A stretch of DNA of 64,000 bases from positions 62,001 through 126,000 of the forward strand of contig CAVSBW010000011.1 in the NCBI GenBank assembly GCA_963726295.1. Reading direction: 5' to 3'. Below the pieces are notes generated by a model, which saw nothing but the letters and a program-made list of their open reading frames with translations, was not told the origin of the DNA and did no database searches. This stretch comes from DASSQJ01 sp963726295 (GTDB lineage Bacteria; Actinomycetota; Actinomycetes; Actinomycetales; Dermatophilaceae). This document shows, one piece after another, positions 36,686-45,753 of this stretch (positions within the stretch are counted from its first letter, which is position 1; the number at the start of each line of letters is the position of its first letter). Made by a program: the position numbers and the translations under genes.

Positions 36686-37903
36686 CTAGGCGCGCCCGGC
36701 CAGCGCCCGGTCGCGCTCGCGGACCACGGCGTCGCACGCGTCGAGGAAGCGCTGCATGCTCGCGCCGGGCGTGGTGTCGCCGAAGTAGCGCTCGACGAGC
36801 GCGGCGTGCGTCTCGGAGCCCACCGCCACGGCCGCGTCGACGAGCTCGGCCGCGCGGGGCGCGTCGCCGGCGTCGAGCAGGTCGACCTCGGTCACGAGCC
36901 CGACCGTGGGGGGCTGGGCGAGCGGCTCCGCGGGCCGGGTCACGATGAGCGGCTTCGCGGTGGCGAGCCAGTCGTAGGCGACGGCCGAGATGTCCATGAC
37001 GGCGACGTCGGCGGCCTGCAGCTGCCAACCGAACCCGCCCTCGGTGTCGACGACGTGGCCGGCCGCGCCGTCGGCGTCGTTCGCGGCCTCGAGCAGTCCG
37101 ACGATCTCGCGGTGGGCCCGGGCGTGCTCCTCGAGCACCGTGCCGATCCGGGGGTGCGGCCGGTAGACGACCCGGTGCCGCCCGGTGGCGAGCAGCGATC
37201 GCACGAGTGGCACTCCGTGGCTCACCACGGAGGAGTACCGCATCGTGGCGCGGTCGCCCTCGAACGTGGGGGCGAACAGGACGACGGTGCGGTCGTCCTC
37301 GGGAAGGTCGGGCCCGCTGTAGGTGACGTCGACCTGCGGGCGGCCCACCTCGACGAGCCGGAACTCGTCGAAGCCGACGAGCTTGGTGAGGATGCGCTCG
37401 CGCGCCGCCTGCCCGGCGACGAAGACGGTGTCGTACGCCTTGAGCTGGTTGCTCGACATGTAGTCCTTGTCGGACTCGCCGTGGCAGATGAAGACGTGCG
37501 CCGGGGTCGCGAACCGCATCGCCGAGAAGTTCTTCATGTTCTGGTTGACGTAGAGCACAGCCCGCACCTGCTGGTGGTCGAGGAAGCGCTCCGCGGCGTC
37601 GATGTCGGGGGCGTGGAACACCGGCACCGGGCAGTCCTCGAGCATCCGCAGCGTCGTCTGCCAGGTCCGGGTGAGCACCACCACCGGGTGCTGCTCGGAG
37701 AGCCGCCGCAGCGGCTCGTACCACTGGTCGACCTGGTAGAGGTTCTCCGGCTCGTCGGGGAAGTACACCGCCACCCGCGCCCAGCCGTCCGGGATCGGCG
37801 GGCGGGAGGTGAGCAGCGCCCGCGCCCGCCTCCGGGAGCGACGGGTCTCGATACCGTGCTGGAAGTACCGTCCGACCTTGACGACGTCGGCCCGCAGGTC
37901 CAT
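36686..37903 (-). CDS. CDP-glycerol glycerophosphotransferase-like protein
   Basis: 405 residues. The C-terminal half has the GT-B-like motifs of TagB/TagF-type enzymes: FICHGESDKDYMSSNQLKAYD, VLFAPTFEGDRATMRYSS, YRPHPRIGT and DISAVAYDWLATAKPLIV. Such enzymes transfer glycerol-phosphate or related units from CDP-alditols onto wall polymers. ATG 37903 overlaps the aminotransferase TGA by one base (TGATG), so the two are translationally coupled; this gives a hint that an amino-modified polymer or glycolipid is made, but no partner genes are nearby. Confidence 0.82.
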   Translation of the reverse strand: MDLRADVVKVGRYFQHGIETRRSRRRARALLTSRPPIPDGWARVAVYFPDEPENLYQVDQWYEPLRRLSEQHPVVVLTRTWQTTLRMLEDCPVPVFHAPDIDAAERFLDHQQVRAVLYVNQNMKNFSAMRFATPAHVFICHGESDKDYMSSNQLKAYDTVFVAGQAARERILTKLVGFDEFRLVEVGRPQVDVTYSGPDLPEDDRTVVLFAPTFEGDRATMRYSSVVSHGVPLVRSLLATGRHRVVYRPHPRIGTVLEEHARAHREIVGLLEAANDADGAAGHVVDTEGGFGWQLQAADVAVMDISAVAYDWLATAKPLIVTRPAEPLAQPPTVGLVTEVDLLDAGDAPRAAELVDAAVAVGSETHAALVERYFGDTTPGASMQRFLDACDAVVRERDRALAGRA

Positions 37904-39279
37904 CAGCCGATGACGTGGCGGTCCGCGACCTCGAGGGCGCGGTCCAGCACGTCGAGGCCCTCGGTGAGCTCCTCGGCGGTCGTGGTGAGCGGCGGCACGA
38001 CGTGCAGCCGGTTGAAGTGGGTCATCGGCCACACACCCTCGGCCTTGCACGCGGCGACCAGCTCGGTCATCGGCGCTGCGGCGTCGCCACTCGCGTTGAA
38101 GGGGACCAGCGCCTCGTTCGTCGTCGTGTCGCGGACGAGGTCGAGGGCCCAGAAGAAGCCCAGCCCGCGTGCCTCGCCGACGCTGGGGTGCTTCTCGGCC
38201 AGCTCGGCCATGCGCGGCTGGATCACCGTGTCGGCGGTCTTGCGGACGTGCTCGAGGATGCCCTCCTCCTCGAAGATGCGCATCGACGCGATCGCCGACG
38301 CACAGGCCAGGGGGTGGCCGGAGTAGGTGAGGCCGCCCGGGTAGGGCCGCTCGTCGAAGGTCGCCGCGACGGCCGGCGCCATCACGACGCCACCGAGCGG
38401 CACGTACCCCGAGTTGACGCCCTTGGCGAAGCAGATGAGGTCGGGGACGACGTCCCAGTTGTCCACGGCGAACCACTCGCCGCACCGGCCGAAGCCGGCC
38501 ATGACCTCGTCGGCGATGTAGAGGATGCCGTGCTCGTCGCAGATCTCGCGGACGCCGGCGAGGTAGCCGGCGGGCGGGACGAGGATGCCGTTGGTGCCCA
38601 CCACCGTCTCGAGCATGATCGCCGCGATCGTCTGGGGGCCCTCGACCATGACGGTGTCGCGCAGGTGCTGCAGCGCGCGCTCGCACTCCTCCTCGACCGA
38701 GGTCGAGTGGAAGGGGCTGCGGAACGGGTACGGGCCCCAGAAGTGGACGAAGCCCGGCGCTCCCGGCTCCGAGCCCCAGCGCCGCGGCTCGCCAGTGGCG
38801 AGGATGGAGCCCGATGTCGCGCCGTGGTAGCTGCGGTAGGTCGTGAGGATCTTGTGCCGCCCGGTGTGCAGGCGCGCCATCCGCATCGCGTTCTCGGTGG
38901 CCTCGGCTCCGCCGTTGGTGAAGAAGACCTTGTCGAGGTCGCCCGGGGCGCGCTCGGCGATCATCCGCGCGGCCTCGCTGCGGGACTCGTCGGCGAAGGT
39001 CGGGGCGATGGTGGTCTGGCGGCCGGCCGCCTCCTGCACGGCAGCCACGAGCTTGGGGTGCTGGTAGCCGATGTTGACGTTGACCAGGCCGCTGGAGAAG
39101 TCGAGGTAGCGCCTGCCCTCGAAGTCCCAGAAGTGGCTGCCGGAGGCCCCGGCGATCGGCAGGGGAGAGATCTTCGCCTGCGCCGACCACGAGTGGAACA
39201 CGTGGGCCCGGTCGTCGGCGGCGACCCTGGCGCCGCTCTCGGGGTCGGGCTGGATGTCGGGAGCCTCGAAGGTGGTCAT
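37903..39279 (-). CDS. Class III aminotransferase
   Basis: 458 residues from ATG 39279. PLP-enzyme features: FTNGGAEATENAMRMAR, the cofactor-contacting YRSYHGATSGS, and IADEVMAGFGRCGEWFAV, followed by the Schiff-base Lys in LICFAKGVNSGYVPLGG. It most resembles omega-amino acid:pyruvate or taurine-type aminotransferases, transferring an amino group from a primary amine. Translationally coupled to the glycerophosphotransferase-like gene. It is divergent from the tpx gene with 91 bases between starts. Confidence 0.9.
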   Translation of the reverse strand: MTTFEAPDIQPDPESGARVAADDRAHVFHSWSAQAKISPLPIAGASGSHFWDFEGRRYLDFSSGLVNVNIGYQHPKLVAAVQEAAGRQTTIAPTFADESRSEAARMIAERAPGDLDKVFFTNGGAEATENAMRMARLHTGRHKILTTYRSYHGATSGSILATGEPRRWGSEPGAPGFVHFWGPYPFRSPFHSTSVEEECERALQHLRDTVMVEGPQTIAAIMLETVVGTNGILVPPAGYLAGVREICDEHGILYIADEVMAGFGRCGEWFAVDNWDVVPDLICFAKGVNSGYVPLGGVVMAPAVAATFDERPYPGGLTYSGHPLACASAIASMRIFEEEGILEHVRKTADTVIQPRMAELAEKHPSVGEARGLGFFWALDLVRDTTTNEALVPFNASGDAAAPMTELVAACKAEGVWPMTHFNRLHVVPPLTTTAEELTEGLDVLDRALEVADRHVIG

Positions 39280-39370
39280 CGTCGAACCTTTCTACGGTGT
39301 TGCCGCCAGAGTATCGACGTGGTCGTCACCGGATGCCGCCGCGGTCGTCGCGAGGTGTTACACAAACTCC

Positions 39371-39868
39371 ATGGCGACGACCACACTCGGCGAGACCATC
39401 GTCCACACCACCGGCGAGCCACCCCGGGTCGGCTCTCCGGCACCGCCCTTCACCCTCGTCGGCGGCGACCTCGGCGAGGTGTCGAGCGAGTCCCTCGCGG
39501 GCCGGCGCGTGGTGCTCAACGTCTTCCCCAGCGTCGACACGCGCACCTGCGCGCGGAGCGTCCGGCGGTTCAACGAGCTGGCCGCCGGACTCGAGAACAC
39601 CACGGTGGTCTGCGTGTCCGAGGACCTGCCGTTCGCGCAGGCCCGCTTCTGCGGCGCCGAGGGCATCGAGGACGTCGTCATGGGGTCGGCCTTCCGCAGC
39701 GGCTTCGGTGACGACTACGGCCTGACGATGACCGACGGGGCGATGAAGGGCCTGCTGGCCCGGGCGGTCGTGGTCGTCGACGAGGGCGGCACGGTGGCCC
39801 ACACCGAGCTCGTGCCGACCATCGGCCAGGAGCCCGACTACGACGCCGTGGTGGCCGCTCTCGGCTGA
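39371..39868 (+). CDS. tpx: Thiol peroxidase
   Basis: 165 residues. The peroxidatic Cys is in VDTRTCARSVRRFNE and the resolving Cys in DLPFAQARFCGAEGI, the atypical 2-Cys arrangement of Tpx. The closing ELVPTIGQEPDYDAVVAAL is also family-typical. It reduces hydrogen and organic peroxides with thioredoxin in the cytoplasm. Start ATG 39371 follows GTTACACAAACTCC, which may contain a -10-like element close to the start, so the transcript could be nearly leaderless. Confidence 0.93.
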   Translation: MATTTLGETIVHTTGEPPRVGSPAPPFTLVGGDLGEVSSESLAGRRVVLNVFPSVDTRTCARSVRRFNELAAGLENTTVVCVSEDLPFAQARFCGAEGIEDVVMGSAFRSGFGDDYGLTMTDGAMKGLLARAVVVVDEGGTVAHTELVPTIGQEPDYDAVVAALG

Positions 39869-39946
39869 GCCCGGCCCGAGGTGGGCGTCACCTCGACGGT
39901 GTCCCTGCGGTCCCTAGACTTGGGCCTCGGGAGCGAGGAGGTGGCG

Positions 39947-40675
39947 GTGGCCCACCGTGTGCTGGTCGTGGACGACGAGCGCGAGATCCGCACGGTCCTG
40001 CGCGCCTACCTCGAGGCCGAGGGCCACGTGGTGGTCGAGGCCGCCACCGGCGCGGAGGCGCTGCGCCGCGCGCTGGCCACCGACGGGTCCGCTCCGGACG
40101 TCGTCCTCCTCGACATCGGGCTGCCCGACCTCGACGGCCTCGAGGTGCTGCGCACGCTGCGCCGCGGCTCGGACGTCTACGTCATCCTCGTCACCGCCCG
40201 GGCCGAGGAGGTCGACACGCTCATCGGCCTCTCCACGGGCGCAGACGACTACGTCACCAAGCCGTTCAGCCCCCGCGAGGTCGTCGCCCGCGTGCGCACC
40301 GTGCTCCGGCGGATGCGCACCGACCAGCCGGGTGCCCAGCCTGACGAGGACGACCACGTGCTGCGCTTCCCCGGCCTCACCCTCGACAGCCGGCGCCGGG
40401 AGCTCGGCGTCGACGGCCGGCAGGTCCGCCTCTCGGCCCTCGAGTTCGACCTGCTCCATGCCCTCGCTGCCTCACCGGGGCGGGTCTTCTCACGGGCCCA
40501 GCTGCTCGAGGAGGTCTGGGGCTACGACTTCTACGGCGACGAGCGGGTCGTCGACGTCCACGTGCGCGGCATGCGGCGGGCCCTCGGCGACAGCGCCACC
40601 GACCCTCGGGTCATCGGCACCGTCCGGGGCGTGGGGTACAAGTTCCTGCTGCGGCCCGGTGGGGAGGGTCCGTGA
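39947..40675 (+). CDS. OmpR-family response regulator
   Basis: About 242 residues from GTG 39947, six bases after AGGAG. Receiver domain: VVDDEREI, Asp in VVLLDIGLPDLDG, Thr in LVTARA, Lys in YVTKPF; then a winged-helix domain (LSALEFDLLHALAASPGRVF, GTVRGVGYKF). Its TGA overlaps the GTG of the kinase gene (GTGA). Kinase and a cation/proton antiporter follow, so the system may control ion homeostasis or envelope stress. TAGACT upstream could be a -10. Confidence 0.91.
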   Translation: MAHRVLVVDDEREIRTVLRAYLEAEGHVVVEAATGAEALRRALATDGSAPDVVLLDIGLPDLDGLEVLRTLRRGSDVYVILVTARAEEVDTLIGLSTGADDYVTKPFSPREVVARVRTVLRRMRTDQPGAQPDEDDHVLRFPGLTLDSRRRELGVDGRQVRLSALEFDLLHALAASPGRVFSRAQLLEEVWGYDFYGDERVVDVHVRGMRRALGDSATDPRVIGTVRGVGYKFLLRPGGEGP

Positions 40676-41787
40676 ACCGGCTCACCGTGCGCCTCGTCGT
40701 CTCCCACCTCCTTGTCGCGCTCCTCGGCGGCGCCGCCACCTTCGTCGTGGTCCGGCTCCTCACACCGGCCATCCTCGAGCAGATGGGGATGAACGGGGGC
40801 GGCCCGATGACGGGAGCCGGCGGCCAGGGATCGCTGCGGACCCAGGTGAGTGACGCCGTGACCCAGGCGCTCTGGGTCGGCCTGGCCGTCGGGGTGCTGG
40901 CGGCCGCGGGGGTCGGGGTGTTCGCCGCGGGCCGCCTCGTGCGTCCGCTCCGCCGGCTGTCCCAGACCACGCGCCAGATCGCCGCGGGCCGCTACGACGT
41001 CCGGGTCGAGCGACCGGACGAGGCCGAGCTGGCCGAGCTGGCCGACGACGTCAACACCCTCGGGGCCACGCTGGCCGACACCGAGGCACGGCGCACCCGG
41101 CTGCTCGGCGAGCTCGCCCACGAGATGCGCACGCCGCTCACGGTCATCGACGGGCACGTCGAGGGGATGATCGACGGCGTCCTTCCGGCCGACCCCGTGG
41201 AGCTCGGCAAGGTCAGCGACGAGGTGCGTCGGTTGCGGCGGCTGTCCGACGACCTGTCGGCGCTGTCCCGCGCCGAGGAGGGGCGCCTGGCCCTCGCGCT
41301 CCGCCCGGTCGACCTCTCGGCGGTCGTCACCGCCGCCGCGGAGCGGCTGCGCCCGCAGGCGGAGGACGCCGGACTGCGCCTCACCGTGACGACCCCCGGT
41401 GGCCCCGTGGAGGTCGTGGCCGACGCCGACCGCATCGCCCAGGTCGTCACGAACCTCGTCGGCAACGCCGTGCGGGCCACGCCCGGGAGCGGGTCGGTCG
41501 ACGTCGTCGTCGCCGGCGACCACCGCGGCGCCACCGTCACGGTCACCGACACCGGTGAGGGGTTGGCGCCCGAGGACGCCGAGAGGGTCTTCGAACGCTT
41601 CTACCGGGTCGTGGGGCGCCGGGGGGAGCACGAGCGCGCCGGGTCCGGCATCGGGCTCACCATCGCCCGGGGGATCGTCAGGGCCCATGGCGGCGAGGTC
41701 GCCGCCACGTCGCCGGGTCGCGGCGGTGGCGCCACGTTCACGGTGCGGCTGCCCGCCCCGCCGGTGGCCGGCGGGGTCGGCCGATGA
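40672..41787 (+). CDS. Sensor histidine kinase
   Basis: 371 residues from GTG 40672. Two membrane helices (LVVSHLLVALLGGAATFVVV and ALWVGLAVGVLAAAGVGVFAA) enclose a short extracytoplasmic loop rich in Met and Gly (EQMGMNGGGPMTGAGGQG), then HAMP, the phospho-acceptor His in ELAHEMRTPLTVID, and ATPase boxes DTGEGLAPED and GIGLTIARGIVRAHGG. Such a short Met-rich loop could bind soft metals, but that is a guess. Coupled to the regulator upstream and, by ATGA, to the antiporter downstream. Confidence 0.9.
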   Translation: MNRLTVRLVVSHLLVALLGGAATFVVVRLLTPAILEQMGMNGGGPMTGAGGQGSLRTQVSDAVTQALWVGLAVGVLAAAGVGVFAAGRLVRPLRRLSQTTRQIAAGRYDVRVERPDEAELAELADDVNTLGATLADTEARRTRLLGELAHEMRTPLTVIDGHVEGMIDGVLPADPVELGKVSDEVRRLRRLSDDLSALSRAEEGRLALALRPVDLSAVVTAAAERLRPQAEDAGLRLTVTTPGGPVEVVADADRIAQVVTNLVGNAVRATPGSGSVDVVVAGDHRGATVTVTDTGEGLAPEDAERVFERFYRVVGRRGEHERAGSGIGLTIARGIVRAHGGEVAATSPGRGGGATFTVRLPAPPVAGGVGR

Positions 41788-43022
41788 CCGAGATCGGTGT
41801 GGTCGACGTCCTGCTCGTCGGGGGCGCCCTGCTGGCCTACGCACTCTTCTCGCGGCGGCTCGCCGGCTCGCCGCTCACCCCGGCGATCGCCTTCGTCGTC
41901 GTCGGCGTGGTCGTCGGGTCCGGCGCCCTCGACCTGCTGCAGGTGCCGATCGGCTCGGGCGAGCTCCGGTCCCTGGCCGAGGTCACCCTCGCCCTCGTCC
42001 TCTTCACCGATGCCTCGCGCCTCGACAGTCGCAAGGTCCTCCACGACTGGCGGCTCCCGTGGCGGCTGCTCGCCCTCGCCCTGCCGCTGACCATCGTCGT
42101 CGGCGGTGCGCTGGCCGCCCTCGCGTTCCCCGACCTCGGCCTCTTCGAGGCCGTCGCCCTCGCTGTGCTCCTCGCGCCGACCGACGCCGCGCTGGGCCAG
42201 ACGGTGGTGTCCGACAAGCGGCTGCCCGGGGTCCTTCGCGAGGGGCTGAGCGTCGAGAGCGGGCTCAACGACGGCATCTGCGTCCCCCTGCTGCTCGGGG
42301 CGCTGAGCCTCGCCGAGGCGGAACAGTCGCCGGGGTTCGGCGGCGAGATCGCCAGCGACTTCGTCGTGCAGATCACCGTGGCGGTGCTCGTCGGTGCGCT
42401 CGTCGGCCTGGCCGTCGGCGCGTTGGTGCGGCTGGCGGATCGCCGGGGGTGGATCGACGTCGGGTGGTGGCGCGTCGTGCCGCTCGTGGCGACCGCGCTG
42501 GCGTACCTCGCGACGGACGCGCTCGGCGGCAGCGGCTTCATCGCGGCCTTCGTCGCGGGCCTCGCCTACGGACGGCTCCTCCCTCGGGACGACGCCTACC
42601 GGTCCACCGAGCTGGCCGAGGAGGTGGGCAGCTACCTCAGCGCCGTGACCTTCCTCTTCTTCGGGGCCGTGCTGGTGCCGCCGGCCCTGCGCGCCCTCGA
42701 CGTGATGACGGTGGTCTACGCCGTGCTCAGCCTGACCCTGGTCCGGATGCTGCCCGTGGCGCTGTCGCTCGCCGGCACCGGTGCACGGTGGCCGAGCCGT
42801 GCCCTCGTCGGGTGGTTCGGACCACGTGGCCTGGCGACCGTCGTCTTCGCCCTCACCGTCGTCGAGGAGTTCGACGTGCCGGGCACCGCGCGCATCGTCG
42901 ACGTCGCCACCGTCACGGTGCTCCTCAGCGTCCTCGCCCACGGGCTCAGCGCTTCCCCGCTGACCAGCCGCTACGCCCGGTGGCTCGGGGGCCACCGGGC
43001 GCCGCTGGCGGAGTCGAGGTGA
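41784..43022 (+). CDS. CPA1-type cation/proton antiporter
   Basis: 412 residues, about twelve helices. The CPA pattern is visible as LAPTDAALGQTVVSDKRLPGVLREGLSVESGLNDG, which holds the ion-binding Asp residues (TDAA and LND), and the second half GFIAAFVAGLAYGRLLP and WFGPRGLATVVFAL. It should exchange Na+ or K+ for protons across the membrane. ATG 41784 overlaps the kinase stop; the three genes form one operon in which the two-component system may tune antiporter levels. Its 3' end converges on the DUF2202 gene after 19 bases. Confidence 0.89.
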   Translation: MTEIGVVDVLLVGGALLAYALFSRRLAGSPLTPAIAFVVVGVVVGSGALDLLQVPIGSGELRSLAEVTLALVLFTDASRLDSRKVLHDWRLPWRLLALALPLTIVVGGALAALAFPDLGLFEAVALAVLLAPTDAALGQTVVSDKRLPGVLREGLSVESGLNDGICVPLLLGALSLAEAEQSPGFGGEIASDFVVQITVAVLVGALVGLAVGALVRLADRRGWIDVGWWRVVPLVATALAYLATDALGGSGFIAAFVAGLAYGRLLPRDDAYRSTELAEEVGSYLSAVTFLFFGAVLVPPALRALDVMTVVYAVLSLTLVRMLPVALSLAGTGARWPSRALVGWFGPRGLATVVFALTVVEEFDVPGTARIVDVATVTVLLSVLAHGLSASPLTSRYARWLGGHRAPLAESR

Positions 43023-43041
43023 GGAGCCAGGACCGTCGGGG

Positions 43042-43788
43042 TCAGGACTCGTCGCCCGGCATCGGGCAGTCGCCGGCGTTGCCCGTGCGGTGCATGCCGC
43101 GTCCGGGGCCGCCCGTCCCGCGGGCGGTGCCCATCCCGGCACCCATCCTGCCCGTCGTCAGGTCACCGGAGGCGGCCCGATCGAAGGCGGCCAGGTGGCG
43201 CTCCGAGCCCCGCAGCAGGCTGGCCAGGACCGCGTCGACGTCGCTCGGGTGGGCGGCGGCCAGCAGGTCCTGCAGGTCGGCGATGTCACGCTGCTCGAGC
43301 TCGACACCGACCCGGTACGCCTCGTCGATCGAGGTCTGCGCCCGGGCCCACCACGCGTCGTAGAGGTCCTGGATCGCGGCGTCCTGGAAGACCCCGTTCT
43401 CGGTGCCCGCCGGGTCGGCGATGCCGTAGCGGTCGAGGAGGGCGCCGACGGCGTCATAGTGCTGCTGCTCGCTGGTCGTGATCATGCTGAAGGGACGCGC
43501 ACCGTCGTAGAGGTCGGCGACGGCGGCGTAGAGGTCGCGGGCCATCTTCTCCTCCTCGCGGGTGAAGGCCAGGGCGTCGGCGAGCTCTGTGCTCGCGGTG
43601 GCCGACGTGGTCGTCGCCGGGGCGGTGGTGCGTGCCGGCGTCCCCGTGCCCATGCGCTGGCCGAGCCCGACTGCGGCGCGGGGGGTCCCGTCGGCGGACG
43701 ACGCGACGGCGGTGCCGACGGCCAGCCCTCCGGCGAGCAGGACGCCCATCCCGAGGGCGGTTGCGGTGGTGCGGATCGTGCGGTTCAT
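43042..43788 (-). CDS. Secreted DUF2202 (ferritin-like) protein
   Basis: 248 residues with a signal peptide (ATALGMGVLLAGGLAVGTAVASS). The DUF2202 domain has LAFTREEEKMARDLYAAVADLYD, FSMITTSEQQHYDAV and DIADLQDLLAA, a four-helix bundle with Glu/His of the ferritin-like class, and is followed by a Gly/Met/Arg-rich C-terminus (GRMGAGMGTARGTGGPGRGM) ending in CPMPGDES. The role is unknown; such tails occur in metal-handling proteins. It lies between the antiporter gene and the persulfide dioxygenase gene and has no operator of the nearby regulon. Confidence 0.85.
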   Translation of the reverse strand: MNRTIRTTATALGMGVLLAGGLAVGTAVASSADGTPRAAVGLGQRMGTGTPARTTAPATTTSATASTELADALAFTREEEKMARDLYAAVADLYDGARPFSMITTSEQQHYDAVGALLDRYGIADPAGTENGVFQDAAIQDLYDAWWARAQTSIDEAYRVGVELEQRDIADLQDLLAAAHPSDVDAVLASLLRGSERHLAAFDRAASGDLTTGRMGAGMGTARGTGGPGRGMHRTGNAGDCPMPGDES

Positions 43789-43883
43789 CGGTGGCTCCTC
43801 GGTCGGACGGTGGTTCTACGACCGAGGACACGCCCCGCGCATGAAGGTCCGGGCGGGGAGTTCGTGAAGGCTTCGTGAAGCCG

Positions 43884-45230
43884 TCAGCCGACGAGGCCGA
43901 CCCTTCCGGCGTTGTCGAAAGAGTCGTCGACGACGACGACACGGTGGCCCTGCGCGGCGATGATGCTGCCGGCCACGGTGGCCCGGTAGCCGCCGGCGCA
44001 GTGCACCCACACCTCGCCGTCGGGCACCTCCCCGGCACGGGCGACGACCTCGTGGATGGGGATGTTCACCGCACCGTCGATGTGCCCCTCCTCCCATTCC
44101 TGCTCGCGGCGGACGTCGACGACGCACACGGGGCGGTGGTGGCGCACCTCGGCCAGGTCGGCGAAGGTGGCCACGGGGTACGAGGCGAGCTCGCCGTCGG
44201 TCCAGTCGGCAGGCCCGCCCGTGGCGCTGCCGGCGAGCTCGTCGATGCCGATGCGCACGAGCTCGCGCTGGGCCTCGGCCACCTGCTCGGGGGTCTCACC
44301 GAGGAGGGTCACCTTCTCGCCCCACGGCACCAGCCAGCCGATGTAGGTGGAGAACTGGCCCGTGATGCCCATGTTGACGGTGCCCGGCACGTGGCCCGCG
44401 GCGAACGCGGTGCCGGTGCGGAGGTCGACCACCCACTCGCCGCCACGGATCCGCCGGGCCAGCTCCTGCGTGTCGACCGGCACGGGCGGCTCGAGGTCGG
44501 GGGCATCCGGACCGGCGAGGTTGGCCGGGCCCATGTGGGCGTAGTACGCGGGGTAGAGGTCGAGGCCGTGGAGCAGGTCACGGACCCAGTCCTCCTCGCC
44601 CTGGGTGAGCACCGGGTTGCTCGCCCGCTCCTGCCCGATGGTCGACGACGTCGCATCGGACTGGGTGGCGGAGCAGAAGCTGCCGAAGCCGTGCGTGGGG
44701 AGCACCTGCACGTCGTCCAGAAGCCGGTCGGCCAGCCGGTGGGCGGAGGCGTACTGCTCGCGGACGAGGGCGTCGGTGTGGTCGGGGCCGAGAAGGTCGG
44801 GGCGACCGGTGGACCCGAAGAGCAGGGAGCCGCCGGTGAAGACGCCGAGGTCTCCGCCGTCGTCGGCCAGCGCGTACGACAGGTGGGTGAAGGTGTGGCC
44901 GGGGGTGGCGATCGCGGTGACCGTCAGCGAGTCGGAGACCTCGACGACGTCGCCGTCGCCGATCGGCTCGCGCTCGTAGGCCACCGGGTCGTCGGCGCAC
45001 ACGTGGTACGCGGCACCCGTGGCCCGGGCGAGGGCCAGACCACCGGTGACGTAGTCGTTGTGGATGTGGGTCTCGAACACGTGCGTGATCCGGACGCCGT
45101 GCTCCTCGGCGAGGGCGAGCATCCGGTCCACGTCACGCTGGGGGTCGACGACGAGGGCCACCTCGCCGTCGTGGGCGAGGTACGAGCGGTCGCCGAGAGA
45201 GGGGGTGTCGACGGGGATGATCTCGACCAT
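43884..45230 (-). CDS. Persulfide dioxygenase fused to two rhodanese domains (CstB-like)
   Basis: 448 residues. The N-terminal metallo-beta-lactamase fold has ETHIHNDYVTGG and TPGHTFTHLSY with iron-ligand His and Asp as in ETHE1/PDO enzymes, then a distal LPTHGFGSFC. Two rhodanese modules follow: the first (about residues 250-345) lacks a catalytic Cys, the second (about 360-445) keeps it in VHCAGGYRAT. The expected reaction is oxidation of thiol persulfides to sulfite with thiosulfate formed by the active rhodanese. It is divergent from trxA across operator 45269-45284, whose left half supplies TATATT as its -10. Confidence 0.9.
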   Translation of the reverse strand: MVEIIPVDTPSLGDRSYLAHDGEVALVVDPQRDVDRMLALAEEHGVRITHVFETHIHNDYVTGGLALARATGAAYHVCADDPVAYEREPIGDGDVVEVSDSLTVTAIATPGHTFTHLSYALADDGGDLGVFTGGSLLFGSTGRPDLLGPDHTDALVREQYASAHRLADRLLDDVQVLPTHGFGSFCSATQSDATSSTIGQERASNPVLTQGEEDWVRDLLHGLDLYPAYYAHMGPANLAGPDAPDLEPPVPVDTQELARRIRGGEWVVDLRTGTAFAAGHVPGTVNMGITGQFSTYIGWLVPWGEKVTLLGETPEQVAEAQRELVRIGIDELAGSATGGPADWTDGELASYPVATFADLAEVRHHRPVCVVDVRREQEWEEGHIDGAVNIPIHEVVARAGEVPDGEVWVHCAGGYRATVAGSIIAAQGHRVVVVDDSFDNAGRVGLVG

Positions 45231-45268
45231 GGGTGGTGTTCTCCTCCTCAGTGAATGAGCAGCGGAAT

Positions 45269-45284
45269 ATACCCAGAGGGGTAT
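45269..45284. promoter_or_regulatory. CstR/CsoR-type operator, shared by two divergent genes
   Basis: ATACCC-AGAG-GGGTAT, a perfect 6-bp inverted repeat with a 4-base spacer. Read to the right, the outer half continues as TATCCT (a -10 toward trxA); read to the left it continues as TATATT (a -10 toward the persulfide dioxygenase). A bound repressor would close both promoters. It is one of six matching sites between 45.2 and 54.9 kb. Confidence 0.85.
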
Positions 45285-45334
45285 CCTGTTGCCATCATAG
45301 AAGCATACGAACGACCCCTACCGAGGAGTAGAGC

Positions 45335-45700
45335 ATGGCCACCGTTGACCTGACGGCTGACACCTTCGAGAAGACCATCACCGACAGCGGCATCGTCCTC
45401 GTGGACTGGTGGGCCTCCTGGTGTGGCCCGTGCCGCCAGTTCGCGCCGACCTTCCAGAAGTCGAGCGAGTCGCACGACGACGTCGTGCACGGCAAGGTCG
45501 ACACCGAGGCCGAGCAGGGGCTGGCGGGCGCTGCGCAGATCACCTCGATCCCCACGCTCATGGGCTTCCGCGACGGCATCCTCGTGTTCCGCCAGGCCGG
45601 CGCCCTGCCGCCCGCCGCGCTGGAGCAGGTCGTCGAAGGCATCAAGGCTCTCGACATGGACGAGGTCCGCAAGCAGCTCGCCGAGCAGCAGGCCGTCTGA
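45335..45700 (+). CDS. trxA: Thioredoxin
   Basis: 121 residues, active site DWWASWCGPCRQFAP, cis-Pro loop SIPTLMGFRDG. GAGGAG lies about nine bases before ATG 45335, and the promoter carries operator 45269. The C-terminal ALDMDEVRKQLAEQQ helix is longer than in the housekeeping protein. In a reactive-sulfur regulon it would reduce persulfides on proteins or feed electrons to sulfur-transfer enzymes. The first product of the plus-strand branch of the regulon. Confidence 0.93.
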   Translation: MATVDLTADTFEKTITDSGIVLVDWWASWCGPCRQFAPTFQKSSESHDDVVHGKVDTEAEQGLAGAAQITSIPTLMGFRDGILVFRQAGALPPAALEQVVEGIKALDMDEVRKQLAEQQAV

Positions 45701-45727
45701 CCCGACGCACGAGGGGTTACCGACCGG

Positions 45728-45743
45728 ATACCCCCTGGGGTAT
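45728..45743. promoter_or_regulatory. CstR/CsoR-type operator upstream of the rhodanese gene
   Basis: ATACCC-CCTG-GGGTAT. The right half runs into TATGCT (45741-45746), an apparent -10 hexamer, with TTACCG (45717-45722) as a -35 18 bases away. The site therefore lies between the two promoter elements, and the expected transcript start coincides with ATG 45754, implying a leaderless mRNA. Confidence 0.85.
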
Positions 45744-45753
45744 GCTGTCGCGC

